Origin: DATLMR01 sp035634255
GTDB taxonomy: Bacteria; Acidobacteriota; Blastocatellia; UBA7656
Length of the DNA stretch: 64,000 bases
Direction: 5' to 3'
Assembly (NCBI GenBank): GCA_035634255.1
Contig: DASQDI010000068.1
Span: forward strand, 1 to 64,000
The first letter of the stretch is position 1; every line of letters begins with the position of its first letter. A program made the translations under genes and the position numbers. Shown one piece after another: positions 1 through 9,461 of this stretch. A model generated the notes under the pieces. The model saw only the letters and a program-made list of their open reading frames with translations, did not search any database and was not told the origin of the DNA.

Positions 1-2700
1 ATGAGTATTTCATCAAGGCGGCCGGGAGCCGGATACATCCTGGCCGCGGTCCTGCTTGCATTCGCCATCATACCTTCAATCTTAATTTCAAAGACTCAAG
101 CATCACAAAGCACAGGAGAGATCGTGCTGTACGCGGCGGAGGCGAGCGTGAAGGCCGGGGCCTGGTCCGTGGTCGCCGACCAGTCGGCCGCCGGCGGCTC
201 ACGCATCCACAACGCCGACTCCGCCTCGCCCAAACTCCCGGCCCCCCTGGCCAACCCGGCCCACTACTTCGAGATGAGCTTCCAGGCCGAGGCGGGGCGC
301 CCTTACCGGCTCTGGGTCCGGGGCAAGGCTCAGAACGACCACTGGGGCAACGACTCGGTCTACGTGCAGTTCTCAGGCAGCGTCAATTCGAGCGGGGGAG
401 CGGTCTATCGAATAGGGACCACGGCGGGCACGGAGGTAAACCTCGAGGACTGCTCCGGGTGCGGGCTGAGCGGTTGGGGGTGGCAGGACAACGGGTGGGG
501 CGTGGGCGTGCTAGGCCCCGTGATCTACTTCCAGACCACGGGCACTCAGACCCTCCGCGTGCAGCCTCGCGAGGACGGGCTGTCTATCGATCAGATCGTA
601 CTCTCGACCAGCACCTACCTGAATTCATCACCGGGAGCTTTGAAGAATGACACGACCATCATTCCTAAGAGCGGAGGCGGAGGCTCCCAGCCGGTCACTC
701 TCGTCAGGCAGCCTTACCTCCAGCAGGTTTCGTCGAACAGCGCGATCATCGTGTGGGCTACCAGAGAGCCGGGTCCCGCTGACGCTCGCTACAGACTCAA
801 CGGAGGCCCCGAGACCGTCGTGCCCGCCGCGACGACTCTCTTCTCTTCTGCCACGACCGGCCTGCCATTCGATTATTATCAACACGAGGCGCGGCTCGCG
901 CACCTGAGCCCCGCGACCCGGTACGCTTACGACATCTTCGTTCGCGGAGCCGATGCGACGCCTGGGATAACGGATTCGCTCGCGACGGCTCCGGCTAACG
1001 CTACGGGTGCGGTGCGATTCATCGCGTTCGGGGACAGCGGCATCGGCTCGATAGAACAGCGCCAGCTCGCCACGCGCATGGCGGCGGATAGCTTCGACCT
1101 CGCCCTGCATACCGGCGACGTGGTCTACGGGTCGAGCGATACGTCCGGGGCGGCCGACTACCTGCAATATCACAACTGGTTCTTCGATGTTTATAAAGAC
1201 TGGCTGCGGTCCCGGCCCATGTTCCCTTCGATAGGCAATCACGATGATCGCATATTAGGCGCGCGCGCTTACCGCGACCTCTTCGTGCTGCCCGAGAATG
1301 GCGCGAGCGCCGCACGGCCCGACCATGCCGAAAGGTATTACAGCTTTGACTATGGCCCCGCGCATTTCGTGGTTCTAGACACCGAGCTTGCTTTTCAGGA
1401 TGCGGGCCGCAGGCAGGAGCAACTCAACTGGCTCGCCTCCGACCTCGCCGCGACCAGCCAGCCGTGGCGAATCGTCTACTTCCACCGTGCGCCTTACAGC
1501 TCGGGCGAGGAGCACGGCTCAGACCTCGCCGTGCGGCAGGCTTTCTCCCCCATCCTCGAACAGGGCGGAGTCCAACTCGCGCTCACCGCGCACGAGCACA
1601 TATACGAAAGAACGGTCCCGCTGAGGGAAGGCCCGCAGGGAAATCAGGCCGTGACATATCTCGTCACGGGCGGAGGGGGCGCGCGACTTTATCCCGTGGG
1701 CCGGAACTTCTGGACCGCAGCAGCGAGGTCGGCTTACCACTACGTGCGCGGGACGCTGTCCGGCTGCCAGTTGACCATCGAAGCCGTGGGACTCGACGGC
1801 GCGGTCCTTGATAGCTACTCCCTCGACAGGTGCAGGCAGGAAGAAGATGGCGCGGCTCCCCTCGCGTCGATCACTTCCCCTTCACCGGGCGCGGCCGTCT
1901 CCGCGACGGTCGCTGTAAATGTCCAGGCCACGGACGACGTGCGCGTCGAGAAAGTCGATCTCTATATCGATGGCGCGCTCAGCGACATCGACGCGACGGC
2001 CCCCTATCAATTTTCCTGGGACACTCGCGCGATGTCCGACGGCAACCACACTCTACAGGCGCGTGCCTATGACATAGCGGGAAACAGAGTCTCTTCGGAG
2101 ACTATCACCGTGCGGGTCGCAAACTCGGCCCCGCCCGCCGCCGACACGATAGTGCTGTACGCATCGGAAGCGCCCTTGAAGGCAGGAGGCTGGACGGCGG
2201 TCGCTGATTCATCGGCTGCGGGAGGCTCTCGCATTCACCTGGCCGACGCAGGCAGAGCGAAGGTATCGACCCCGCTCGCCAATCCGCCGAGCTACTTCGA
2301 GATGACGTTCAGCGCCGTAGCGGGCAGACCTTACCGCTTATGGATACGAGGCAAGGCTCAGAGCGATTTCTGGGGCAACGACTCGGTCTACGTGCAGTTC
2401 TCGGGCAGCGTGAACTCGGGCGGGGCGGCGGTCTATCGCATCGGCACCACTTCGGGGACGGAGATGAATCTCGAAGACTGCTCCGGGTGCGGGCTGAGCG
2501 GTTGGGGGTGGCAGGACAACGGGTGGGGAGTAGGAGTGCTAGGCCCCGTGATCTACTTCCAGACTACGGGCACGCAGACGATCAGGGTACAGAACCGGGA
2601 GGACGGCTTATCGATAGATCAGATAGTGCTTTCGCCTTCGGATTATCTGAATACGTCGCCGGGCGCGTTGAAGTACGACAACACCATTCTCCCGAGATAA
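1..2700 (+). CDS. Secreted metallophosphoesterase (purple acid phosphatase-like) with two flanking ligand-binding-like modules
   Basis: A likely secreted phosphoesterase of 899 residues. An N-terminal hydrophobic segment (about residues 10-30) looks like a signal peptide. Order of domains: module A (about 42-222), a fibronectin-III/purple acid phosphatase N-terminal-like domain (about 230-335), a calcineurin-type metallophosphoesterase core (about 340-600), a bacterial Ig-like domain (about 625-705) and a second module A (about 718-899). Metal-ligand motifs seen in the core are FGDSG, GDVVYG, GNHD, FHRAPY and AHEHIYER. Module A, with SGWGWQDNGWG and EDGLSIDQIVLS, resembles a jelly-roll carbohydrate-binding domain but its ligand is unknown. 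The ATG is the first base of the window, so a longer upstream start cannot be excluded. The gene converges on a second secreted hydrolase carrying the same module. Substrate unknown. Confidence 0.85.
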   Translation: MSISSRRPGAGYILAAVLLAFAIIPSILISKTQASQSTGEIVLYAAEASVKAGAWSVVADQSAAGGSRIHNADSASPKLPAPLANPAHYFEMSFQAEAGRPYRLWVRGKAQNDHWGNDSVYVQFSGSVNSSGGAVYRIGTTAGTEVNLEDCSGCGLSGWGWQDNGWGVGVLGPVIYFQTTGTQTLRVQPREDGLSIDQIVLSTSTYLNSSPGALKNDTTIIPKSGGGGSQPVTLVRQPYLQQVSSNSAIIVWATREPGPADARYRLNGGPETVVPAATTLFSSATTGLPFDYYQHEARLAHLSPATRYAYDIFVRGADATPGITDSLATAPANATGAVRFIAFGDSGIGSIEQRQLATRMAADSFDLALHTGDVVYGSSDTSGAADYLQYHNWFFDVYKDWLRSRPMFPSIGNHDDRILGARAYRDLFVLPENGASAARPDHAERYYSFDYGPAHFVVLDTELAFQDAGRRQEQLNWLASDLAATSQPWRIVYFHRAPYSSGEEHGSDLAVRQAFSPILEQGGVQLALTAHEHIYERTVPLREGPQGNQAVTYLVTGGGGARLYPVGRNFWTAAARSAYHYVRGTLSGCQLTIEAVGLDGAVLDSYSLDRCRQEEDGAAPLASITSPSPGAAVSATVAVNVQATDDVRVEKVDLYIDGALSDIDATAPYQFSWDTRAMSDGNHTLQARAYDIAGNRVSSETITVRVANSAPPAADTIVLYASEAPLKAGGWTAVADSSAAGGSRIHLADAGRAKVSTPLANPPSYFEMTFSAVAGRPYRLWIRGKAQSDFWGNDSVYVQFSGSVNSGGAAVYRIGTTSGTEMNLEDCSGCGLSGWGWQDNGWGVGVLGPVIYFQTTGTQTIRVQNREDGLSIDQIVLSPSDYLNTSPGALKYDNTILPR
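448..500 (+). repeat. Identical segment of module A, copy 1
   Basis: These 53 bases are identical by eye to 2476-2528 in the same gene, and a further identical run follows (508-536 versus 2536-2564). They encode the SGWGWQDNGWG core of the module. Two diverged copies lie inverted in the neighbouring gene at 2773-5136. The identity within otherwise diverged modules suggests recent gene conversion or strong constraint. Confidence 0.8.
2476..2528 (+). repeat. Identical segment of module A, copy 2
   Basis: Partner of the segment at 448-500, at an offset of 2028 bases. It lies in the C-terminal copy of the module of the metallophosphoesterase gene. Confidence 0.8.
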
Positions 2701-2718
2701 TTCAGAGGCTAAAAGAAA

Positions 2719-2757
2719 AGCCGCGCGCCATTGATTTTTATTCAATGGCGCGCGGCT
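2719..2757. terminator. Bidirectional intrinsic terminator between convergent genes
   Basis: A perfect 16-bp stem (2719-2734 with 2742-2757) closes a 7-base T-rich loop. A-rich sequence precedes it on the plus strand and becomes a U-tract for the minus-strand transcript. It sits between the two convergent stop codons at 2700 and 2773. Confidence 0.85.
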
Positions 2758-2772
2758 CATTTATCCGGCGAG

Positions 2773-5136
2773 TTATCTCCAGTTGAAAGTCACAATCATA
2801 TGATTGTGATCGGACGGCCTGACTCCCCGGTCATCGGCAGTGCCGAGGAAGACGGTGACGTTCCTGTTATTCAGGTCGCGGCTATCCGGCACCTGCGCGG
2901 AGGTGACGGCTAAAGCGGACGCGCCCCTTGAGAGATAGACGTAATCTATCCGGCCCCTGCGGGTCCTCGTGTGCATGCCCACCGGGTTGTCTGGATAGCC
3001 GGTCGCGGTGGCGCGAGCCATTGACTCCGCCCATCCGTCGAAATAAGCGGACGCCATGTTCGCCATCTCGCCCGTGTCGGGTCCCGCGTTGAAATCGCCC
3101 ACGACTATGCGCGACTCGGCGAACCCGGCCATGAAACTCTTCAGCTCGTTGACCTGCGTGTTTCGAATGGAAGACGAGTTGGGATCGAGGTGAGTAGCGA
3201 AGAAGTTGACGGTCCTTCCGTTTATATTGATCGTGGCCTGCGCGACCGAGCGGGCGGTGCTGAGGTACCGGTGGCTCGTGCTCACGAGCGGGTACTTGGA
3301 GAGGATGAGGTTGCCCTCGTAATCGGTCGGAGTCTTACCGATCCACGTCCAGTACCACGTCCTGCCGGTCCTCTGATTCAGAGCATTCACGAGCTGAACG
3401 ACCCGGTCGTCCGCGCCCCCGTAGCGCGGAATCTCGCACAAGCCCGCGAGATCAGGATTGAGGTTCGCGATGTATGTGGCCGTGCGGTCGATGTTGTACA
3501 CCCCGTCGGTGCCCTGCCCGAAGGCAACGTTCCAGCTCAGCACTTTGAGCTGGCCCCCGGCCGGAGGCGCGGGAGAGTTGACCGTTATGACCACCGAAGC
3601 GCTCGCGGTCGCGCCCGCGTTGTCGGTGACCGTCAGGCGCGCCGTGAAGGTGCCGGGCGACAGGTACACGTTCGAGGGGAACAACTGCGTTGAATTATTG
3701 CCGTCCCCGAATGTCCAGCTGTACGACGATATGCTTCCGTCGGGGTCGCTGGCATTCGAAGTGAAATTGACCGGGAGCGGCGCAAGGCCGTTCGTAGACG
3801 AGGCCGAGATCGTCACCTGCGGCGGCTGATTCACAGGCGGAGGCGGAGGCGGAGGCGTCGGGTCTCCTCCACCATCTATCGTGCTCGGCAGGATCGTGCC
3901 GTCGTTTCGCTGCGAGCCCGGAGCCGAGTTGAGATAATTTTGGGCGGAGAGAACGATCTGGTCGATGGAGAGCCCGTCTTCGCGGGTCTGCACTCGGATG
4001 GTCTGAGGGCCGCTCGACGCGAAGTAGATCACGGGACCCATCACACCTACTCCCCAACCGTTGTCCTGCCAGCCCCAGCCACTCAGCCCGCCGCCGGAGC
4101 ACTCTTCGAGATTGATCTCCGTCCCCGAAGTGGTGCCGATGCGATAGACGGGCGAGCCCGTGGCATTGACGCTGCCGGAGAACTGCACGAAGACCGAGTC
4201 GTTATAAGGGGAGTCGCCCTGAGCCTTGCCGCGAATCCAGAGGCGGTAGGCGCGGCCCGCCTCGGCGTCGAAGGTCATATGGAAATAGTTCGAAGGGTTC
4301 GCGGACGGAGTGGATATTTTCCCCCCTCCCAAGTCGGGGCTGCGCACGACGGTCTGACCCGCGGCGCTCGCCTCGTACGCGCGCGTCCAGTTGCCGAAAA
4401 GATTTGAGAGTGGAATATCATTCGCCCATATAACAACGTCTGATGCCGCGGGAGGAGCGGGCGGAGGGGGAGGCGGGGGAGCGACCGGCTTGGGAATGAT
4501 GGTGCGGTCGTTCTTCGCCAGCCCCGGAGAGAGGATCAGATAATTCAGAGGAGAGAGGACGATCTGGTCGATACGGTAGCCATCTTCGCGAGCCTGTATG
4601 CGGATGGTCTGCGCGCCGCTCGACCCGAACGTGATGAGCGGCCCGAGCGTGCCAATGCCCCAACCGTTGTCCTGCCATCCCCACCCGCTCAGCCCGCAGC
4701 CGGAGCACTCTTCGAGATTTATGTCCGCCCCCGAAGTGGTGCCGATGCGGTAAACGGGCGAGCCGAGGGCCGTGACGCTGTTTGAAAATTGTGCCCAGAT
4801 GGAGTCATTGCCGTAGAAATCGTCTTGGGCTTTGCCCCGGACCCAGAGGCGGTAAGGGATGCCCGCCTGCGCGGTGAAGGTCATCTCGAAGTAGCTCGAC
4901 GGACTGGCTAGCGGCGCGGATTGCTTGGGCGCTCCTAGGTCCGTGTTGGAGATTCTCGCCCCGCCCGCCGCCTCCGGGTCGGCCGTCACACTCCAGTTGC
5001 CCACCCTCACAGGCGCTTCCGATGCGTACAGGACGACGTCCGTGGTTTGCGCCGAAGCTACGCCCAGCGACAGCCAGGCAAGAATAATAAACGTAGTCAA
5101 TGATCTGAATCCGAAACTTCTTAGCAATCTTTCCAT
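2773..5136 (-). CDS. Secreted endonuclease/exonuclease/phosphatase-family protein with two modules A and a PKD domain
   Basis: A 787-residue secreted protein. The signal peptide covers about residues 1-29, ending ASAQ. Two copies of the module also found in the gene at 1-2700 follow (about 33-215 and 233-415), with a proline-rich linker between them. A second proline-rich linker and a PKD domain (about 435-525, SYSWTFGDG) come next, then an endonuclease/exonuclease/phosphatase fold (about 530-787). Catalytic-type motifs of that fold are LSWNV, LCEI, VVGDFNAG and SDHNHM. Family members include DNase I-like nucleases, sphingomyelinases and inositol phosphatases, so the substrate cannot be named. 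The start is supported by a GGGAGAGG Shine-Dalgarno just upstream of the ATG. Confidence 0.85.
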   Translation of the reverse strand: MERLLRSFGFRSLTTFIILAWLSLGVASAQTTDVVLYASEAPVRVGNWSVTADPEAAGGARISNTDLGAPKQSAPLASPSSYFEMTFTAQAGIPYRLWVRGKAQDDFYGNDSIWAQFSNSVTALGSPVYRIGTTSGADINLEECSGCGLSGWGWQDNGWGIGTLGPLITFGSSGAQTIRIQAREDGYRIDQIVLSPLNYLILSPGLAKNDRTIIPKPVAPPPPPPPAPPAASDVVIWANDIPLSNLFGNWTRAYEASAAGQTVVRSPDLGGGKISTPSANPSNYFHMTFDAEAGRAYRLWIRGKAQGDSPYNDSVFVQFSGSVNATGSPVYRIGTTSGTEINLEECSGGGLSGWGWQDNGWGVGVMGPVIYFASSGPQTIRVQTREDGLSIDQIVLSAQNYLNSAPGSQRNDGTILPSTIDGGGDPTPPPPPPPVNQPPQVTISASSTNGLAPLPVNFTSNASDPDGSISSYSWTFGDGNNSTQLFPSNVYLSPGTFTARLTVTDNAGATASASVVITVNSPAPPAGGQLKVLSWNVAFGQGTDGVYNIDRTATYIANLNPDLAGLCEIPRYGGADDRVVQLVNALNQRTGRTWYWTWIGKTPTDYEGNLILSKYPLVSTSHRYLSTARSVAQATININGRTVNFFATHLDPNSSSIRNTQVNELKSFMAGFAESRIVVGDFNAGPDTGEMANMASAYFDGWAESMARATATGYPDNPVGMHTRTRRGRIDYVYLSRGASALAVTSAQVPDSRDLNNRNVTVFLGTADDRGVRPSDHNHMIVTFNWR

Positions 5137-5878
5137 ACCTCTCCCTGATCGGAGATTCGAGCGATCTCCTACACAAATTTAATTAAGACAACAGTTCAAG
5201 TTGTTCAGTGAGCAAGCACTACTAAGGGCAAAAATAAAGCTATCCGACAGAAAGAAAATCTTCCTGCTGGTCCTCATTCCGCGAAATTTTGCGAGGGGGC
5301 GGGTCTCTTCGGCCTAGGGAAGAACTTAACCTGAGAATCCCTTGGGGCCTTCGAGGTTCCGTGCAAAGCGGATAAGACGCTTTAGATCAATAGCACTCGT
5401 CCGGTGCCATTAGTACTCTGGGCAAGAGTCAAACAAATTTGTGAGGAGGCGTTCGTACAATCTAACTTACAAACCATCTTGTAAAAGACCGGCAGCAGCC
5501 CATCAGTATCAAATTTTTCTATGCTGCGTTTTTATCCCCTGAAAACCAGGTGGATTTATATCACGCGACCGTAAGAGCGTCAATAATTCATTTACGACCG
5601 CAACATTTTTGAAATATTCTGTAATGTGCTCGAACTAAAGACCATTCTTCCCGCCTTCCTCACGGCCTTAAGAAAAACTCTTTTGAAGATCCTGCCGGGT
5701 TGGAAGTATGTATAAAGAAGAGGACTCGTTTCGCGACTCGATCAAGTTCATTATGAGAGAAACATACCGACGGGATTGTGACCCATTAAATCGGCACCAG
5801 GTTTAATCAAACTGGCCTAAAGTAATGTTAGGTACAAAACCGGCCCGGTAGTCTTTTCATCAGTCGCAAAGATTCGGA
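5137..5878. other. 742-bp intergenic region, AT-richer than the surroundings
   Basis: The region lies between the divergent secreted hydrolase gene (minus) and the glycosyltransferase pair (plus) and should hold both promoters. It is visibly richer in A/T than its neighbours. I found no convincing ORF, tRNA, hairpin terminator or well-spaced -35/-10 pair. Confidence 0.5.
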
Positions 5879-6814
5879 ATGAGATTAGATGTCATAATAC
5901 CGACCTATAACCGCCACGAAATGCTCAACCGCACCCTCGACAGCCTGCTCGCGGCTGAGGTGCCTCGGGGCTTGAGCGTTCGAGTCACCGTGGTAGACAA
6001 CAACTCGAAGGACCGGACGCGGGATGTAGTCGAGGGCCGCATGGGAGATTTCGGCGGCAGGCTCGATTACATGTTCGAGCCGCGTCAGGGCAGGTCGCAC
6101 GCTTTGAATGCCGGGATAGAGGCAACGAAGGGCGACCTCGTCGGCATGATCGATGACGATGAGGAGATCGACCCCCGGTGGTACGCGCGCGCTTACTCCG
6201 CCTTCACCGAGGAGGGGGTGGATTTCGTGGGGGGGCCGTACCATCCCAACTGGGGCGCGCCCCGTCCCGCGTGGCTCCCGAGGAAGTACGCTGGAGTGAT
6301 CGGATGGGTCGACGGGGGCGACCGCGTGGTCCCCTACGGCGAGGACTATCCGGGCATCCTGATGGGGGGCAACGCCGTAGTCGCGCGCGCGATGTTCGAG
6401 AAGGTCGGGCTCTATTCCACCTCGCTCGGGCGCACGGACAAGCACCTGTTTTCGGGCGAAGACGAGGACATGTACATCAGGCTCCTGGCCGCGGGCGCGC
6501 GAGGGCTCTACCTGCCGGACCTGATCATATACCACTACATACCCCCCGAGAGGCTGACCAAACATTATTTCCGCCGGTGGTGCTTCTGGCGCGGGGTCTC
6601 GGTGGCCGCGATGGATAAAGACCGCCGCCACCCGGTGGCCTACCTCGCCGGCGTGCCCCGGTACCTTTACGGCGAGGCGGCGCGCGGCCTGCTCAGGATG
6701 GTGAAATTTACCATGAGCCCGGCCAGAGACCCGGAGCGCAGCTTCTCGTCCGAGCTCGCCTTCTGGGATTTCGCGGGCTTCTTCTACGGCAAGTATTTCT
6801 ACAGGCAGGGGTGA
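5879..6814 (+). CDS. Glycosyltransferase family 2
   Basis: A 311-residue GT-A fold glycosyltransferase. It opens with the family 2 nucleotide-sugar-binding strand (VIIPTYNRHEMLNRTLDSLL), then VVDNNSKDRT, an acidic DDDEEID stretch (about residue 95) in the place of the metal-binding DXD motif, and a GEDED acceptor-side motif (about residue 200). No membrane segments, so probably cytoplasmic or membrane-peripheral. It overlaps the next glycosyltransferase by four bases (GTGA), so the two are translationally coupled and probably act on the same glycan. Donor and acceptor are unknown. The Shine-Dalgarno is weak. Confidence 0.88.
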   Translation: MRLDVIIPTYNRHEMLNRTLDSLLAAEVPRGLSVRVTVVDNNSKDRTRDVVEGRMGDFGGRLDYMFEPRQGRSHALNAGIEATKGDLVGMIDDDEEIDPRWYARAYSAFTEEGVDFVGGPYHPNWGAPRPAWLPRKYAGVIGWVDGGDRVVPYGEDYPGILMGGNAVVARAMFEKVGLYSTSLGRTDKHLFSGEDEDMYIRLLAAGARGLYLPDLIIYHYIPPERLTKHYFRRWCFWRGVSVAAMDKDRRHPVAYLAGVPRYLYGEAARGLLRMVKFTMSPARDPERSFSSELAFWDFAGFFYGKYFYRQG

Positions 6815-7839
6815 GCATGCAGGGAAACCCGGACGTTTCGATCATAATCAGCACTTATAACCGGTGCGAAGTCCTGCGCGGCGCGCTCGAAAGGATGCTC
6901 GCGCAGGAGGCCGGAGGGGTCAGGTACGAGATCATCGCGGTCGATAACAACTCGCCCGACGACACGCGGCGCGTGATCGAGTCCCTGATCGAGCGCGGCC
7001 ACGAAAATCTCAAGTACATCTTCGAGCCGAGGCAGGGGGTCTCTTACGGCCGCAACTCCGGGATGCTCGCCGCGCGCGCCCCCATCTTCGCCTTCACTGA
7101 CGACGACGTGCGCGTGTCGCCCGACTGGGTCGCGACGGTCAAGCGCACGTTTGACGAGAGGCCGGAGGTCGATTTCATCGGCGGCAAAGTCCTCCCTTAC
7201 GATGACCTTCAAATGCCCGCGTGGCTGACCCGCAAGCAATGGGCCCCCCTGGCCATAGTCGATTATGGCGACGACCCCTTCTACGTCGATTCGCGCAACG
7301 CCCTCTGTCTGGTCGGCGCGAACTTGGCTTTTCGCCGCCGCGCGGTCGAGGCGCTCGGCCCGTTCGTGATCGACCTACAGCGCGTCAAAGACGGGATCGG
7401 CTCGCTCGAGGATGTCGAATTGCAGGTGCGCGCGTGGAAGGCCGGAAGGAGAGGGTTGTACGTGCCCGGTCTGGTCACCCATGCCGAGGTCGCCGAAGAG
7501 AGGCTAGTCAAGAGCTACCACCGGAGGTGGCACACGGGCCACGGCCACTTCTACGCGATCATGCGGCTCGAAGAGGTCGAGCGGTCCAACAGGCGGCCCC
7601 TGTTCGAGGTGCCCGCGCACCTTTACAAGCAGGCGTTGCTGGACCTGTGCGCGTGGGCGAAACACTCCTGCATGCGGCGCGAGGCGGAAGCCTTCGAGTT
7701 CGAGAACAAGGTGCGGTTCTTCCTCGGTTTCTTCCGGAAACGCCGTAAAGACTTCCTAGCCGGGCGGAATGAAAGCAACGTGCGCGAGCTCGTGAAATTC
7801 GCCCGCTCGCTCGCGCAGGGGAGAAGCGCCGAGTCCTGA
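6811..7839 (+). CDS. Glycosyltransferase family 2
   Basis: A 342-residue family 2 glycosyltransferase, clearly paralogous to the preceding gene: SIIISTYNRCEVLRGALERM at the N-terminus, VDNNSPDDTRRV, then FTDDDV in the DXD position and SLEDVELQVRAW downstream. The GTG start at 6811 overlaps the previous stop codon; an in-frame ATG at 6817 is the alternative. Both proteins share the EPRQG motif that follows the second strand. The pair probably arose by tandem duplication and extends a surface or exported glycan, an inference from family and coupling only. Confidence 0.87.
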   Translation: MSMQGNPDVSIIISTYNRCEVLRGALERMLAQEAGGVRYEIIAVDNNSPDDTRRVIESLIERGHENLKYIFEPRQGVSYGRNSGMLAARAPIFAFTDDDVRVSPDWVATVKRTFDERPEVDFIGGKVLPYDDLQMPAWLTRKQWAPLAIVDYGDDPFYVDSRNALCLVGANLAFRRRAVEALGPFVIDLQRVKDGIGSLEDVELQVRAWKAGRRGLYVPGLVTHAEVAEERLVKSYHRRWHTGHGHFYAIMRLEEVERSNRRPLFEVPAHLYKQALLDLCAWAKHSCMRREAEAFEFENKVRFFLGFFRKRRKDFLAGRNESNVRELVKFARSLAQGRSAES

Positions 7840-7842
7840 TTT

Positions 7843-8766
7843 CTAACCGCTCTGAGCCGTTCGCACGACTTCCACCGAGCAGGGCGCGCGCGCGGCTATC
7901 GATGACGCGACACTGCCGAGCAGAAACCTCTCTATACCCCGGAGCCCTTTCGCCCCGACGAAGATGCAGTCGGCCTCCCACCCTTGGGCCTCTTCCAGTA
8001 TCAGGTGTTTGGGGTCGCCGCGTTTGACCTCCGTGGATACGGCCAGCCCGGCGTCGGTCAGCTGGCGCACGGGGCCGCTCATCACCCTCTTGCCCCAGGA
8101 CTCCTCGTCCTCCGCGAAGTCTTCGACCCATTCCCACGTGGACATTATCGCCTGATCGAGTACGGAGATCAGGCGCACCTCGGTCCCTTCGGCCCACTCG
8201 CGCCGGGCCGCGAAGCTCACGGCCGCTTCGGAGTACGCAGACCCATCAAGGCCGATGATTATGCGGATCGGGCCTTCGGCGCGCGCGCCCCCGCGCGCGA
8301 CCCGCACGGAGCAGACGGCCTCGGTGACGACTTTTCGCGAGACGCTTCCGAAGAGCATTCTGCTGATCGCCGACCGCCCCTGCGAGCCGACCACCAGGAG
8401 GTCCGGGCTCCACTCGTCGCTCTTTTTTATGAGGGCCCAGGCGGGAGAGTCGGCCTGCGCTTCGGGCGTCACGGTCCAGTCGGGGAACATTTCGCGGAGG
8501 CTCTCGCTCGCTTTTTGCGCGAGCCTCCGCGCCTCCTCCAGAGCGTGCGTGGCCGCTTTTTGCGCCTCGGACAAATGAACCACATCCATTTTGGGCGAAG
8601 GTGCGCCCGCGCGCTCTTCATCGGCCGGAGGCAAAAACACATCGGCCGCCGTAAGAATTGTCGCTTCAACTTGGCGGGGCAACCCCGCTCGGTGCAGGTC
8701 TTCGAGCGCCCGGTCCGCGCATTCCGAGCCGTCGTATCCGATCAATATCTTCATTACGGGTTTCAT
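7843..8766 (-). CDS. Tandem-domain universal stress protein (UspA family)
   Basis: A 307-residue cytoplasmic protein made of two Usp domains (about 5-150 and 160-305). Each ends with the ATP-binding signature of the family, G-x2-G-x9-G-S: GSQGRSAISRMLFGSVS in the first and GAKGLRGIERFLLGSVA in the second. Such proteins bind ATP and are usually linked to survival under stress. The open frame extends upstream to 8874, but the start at 8766 is preferred because AGGAGG lies 12 bases upstream and the Usp fold begins right after it; an ATG at 8754 is also possible. It follows a small membrane protein gene by 31 bases on the same strand. Confidence 0.88.
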   Translation of the reverse strand: MKPVMKILIGYDGSECADRALEDLHRAGLPRQVEATILTAADVFLPPADEERAGAPSPKMDVVHLSEAQKAATHALEEARRLAQKASESLREMFPDWTVTPEAQADSPAWALIKKSDEWSPDLLVVGSQGRSAISRMLFGSVSRKVVTEAVCSVRVARGGARAEGPIRIIIGLDGSAYSEAAVSFAARREWAEGTEVRLISVLDQAIMSTWEWVEDFAEDEESWGKRVMSGPVRQLTDAGLAVSTEVKRGDPKHLILEEAQGWEADCIFVGAKGLRGIERFLLGSVASSIAARAPCSVEVVRTAQSG

Positions 8767-8797
8767 CTCGTTTTTGAACCTCCTTTTGCTGCGTCGG

Positions 8798-9325
8798 TCA
8801 CTCTTCCCTGCCCCTTCCCCTTCTCCTGCGCCTGCCCGACTCGTCCTCTTCTTCGCCTCCCGGCTCGGCCTCAACGCCGATGGCCGCCCCGTGCGCTTCG
8901 GGGTGGCGAATCTTGCCCCCGAGCAACGCCGCCCACGAGGCCAGCAGCAGGCAGACGAGGGATAGGGCGAGCACGCCCAGGGCGAGATTCCGCGGAATCT
9001 GCGCGGCCTTTCTGAACATGACCAGCCCCGCGAGCGCGCCGACCCCCAGAACCTCCATGCCGATGAAGACCATCAGCCCCGACCCCTCGTGTCCCTCGAT
9101 CAGGTCGTGCGAGACGCCCGGCAGGCGCTCGACGATCTCTTCGGCCCCCTCGCCGGAGAAATAGACTGCGATTGTGACGAGGGCCAGAAAGATGAAAGCC
9201 GCGAAAGAGAGTCTTTGAAATTCGGCGTTCCGGTAGTAAATGGCCGCGGCCAGAAAGGCGGCGACGAAGGCCGTCCCGATTATCGGGAGGTGATTCAATA
9301 TGAGATGAAGGTGTGCAGAGTTCAT
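8798..9325 (-). CDS. Small four-helix membrane protein (DUF2231-like)
   Basis: A 175-residue protein with four predicted membrane segments (about 8-28, 38-58, 85-105, 112-135) and an Arg/Glu-rich cytoplasmic tail. The N-terminal HLHLILNHLPIIG resembles DUF2231 membrane proteins, which often keep this His-containing first helix and have been suggested to interact with haem or redox partners; function is unproven. It is the first gene of a probable two-gene unit with the universal stress protein. The charged C-terminal 40 residues are low-complexity. Confidence 0.7.
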   Translation of the reverse strand: MNSAHLHLILNHLPIIGTAFVAAFLAAAIYYRNAEFQRLSFAAFIFLALVTIAVYFSGEGAEEIVERLPGVSHDLIEGHEGSGLMVFIGMEVLGVGALAGLVMFRKAAQIPRNLALGVLALSLVCLLLASWAALLGGKIRHPEAHGAAIGVEAEPGGEEEDESGRRRRRGRGREE

Positions 9326-9461
9326 TCGGTTTTCCCAGGGCAGAATGTCTCGGACCCGGAGGAAGCGCTCCCGCCCGTCTGGCCCGCCTCCGGCGCGGGC
9401 GATTCCAGTATCCTGCTTTTCCTTCCGCGCGGCAATACGAGCGCCGACCGCTCGGCGCTCC

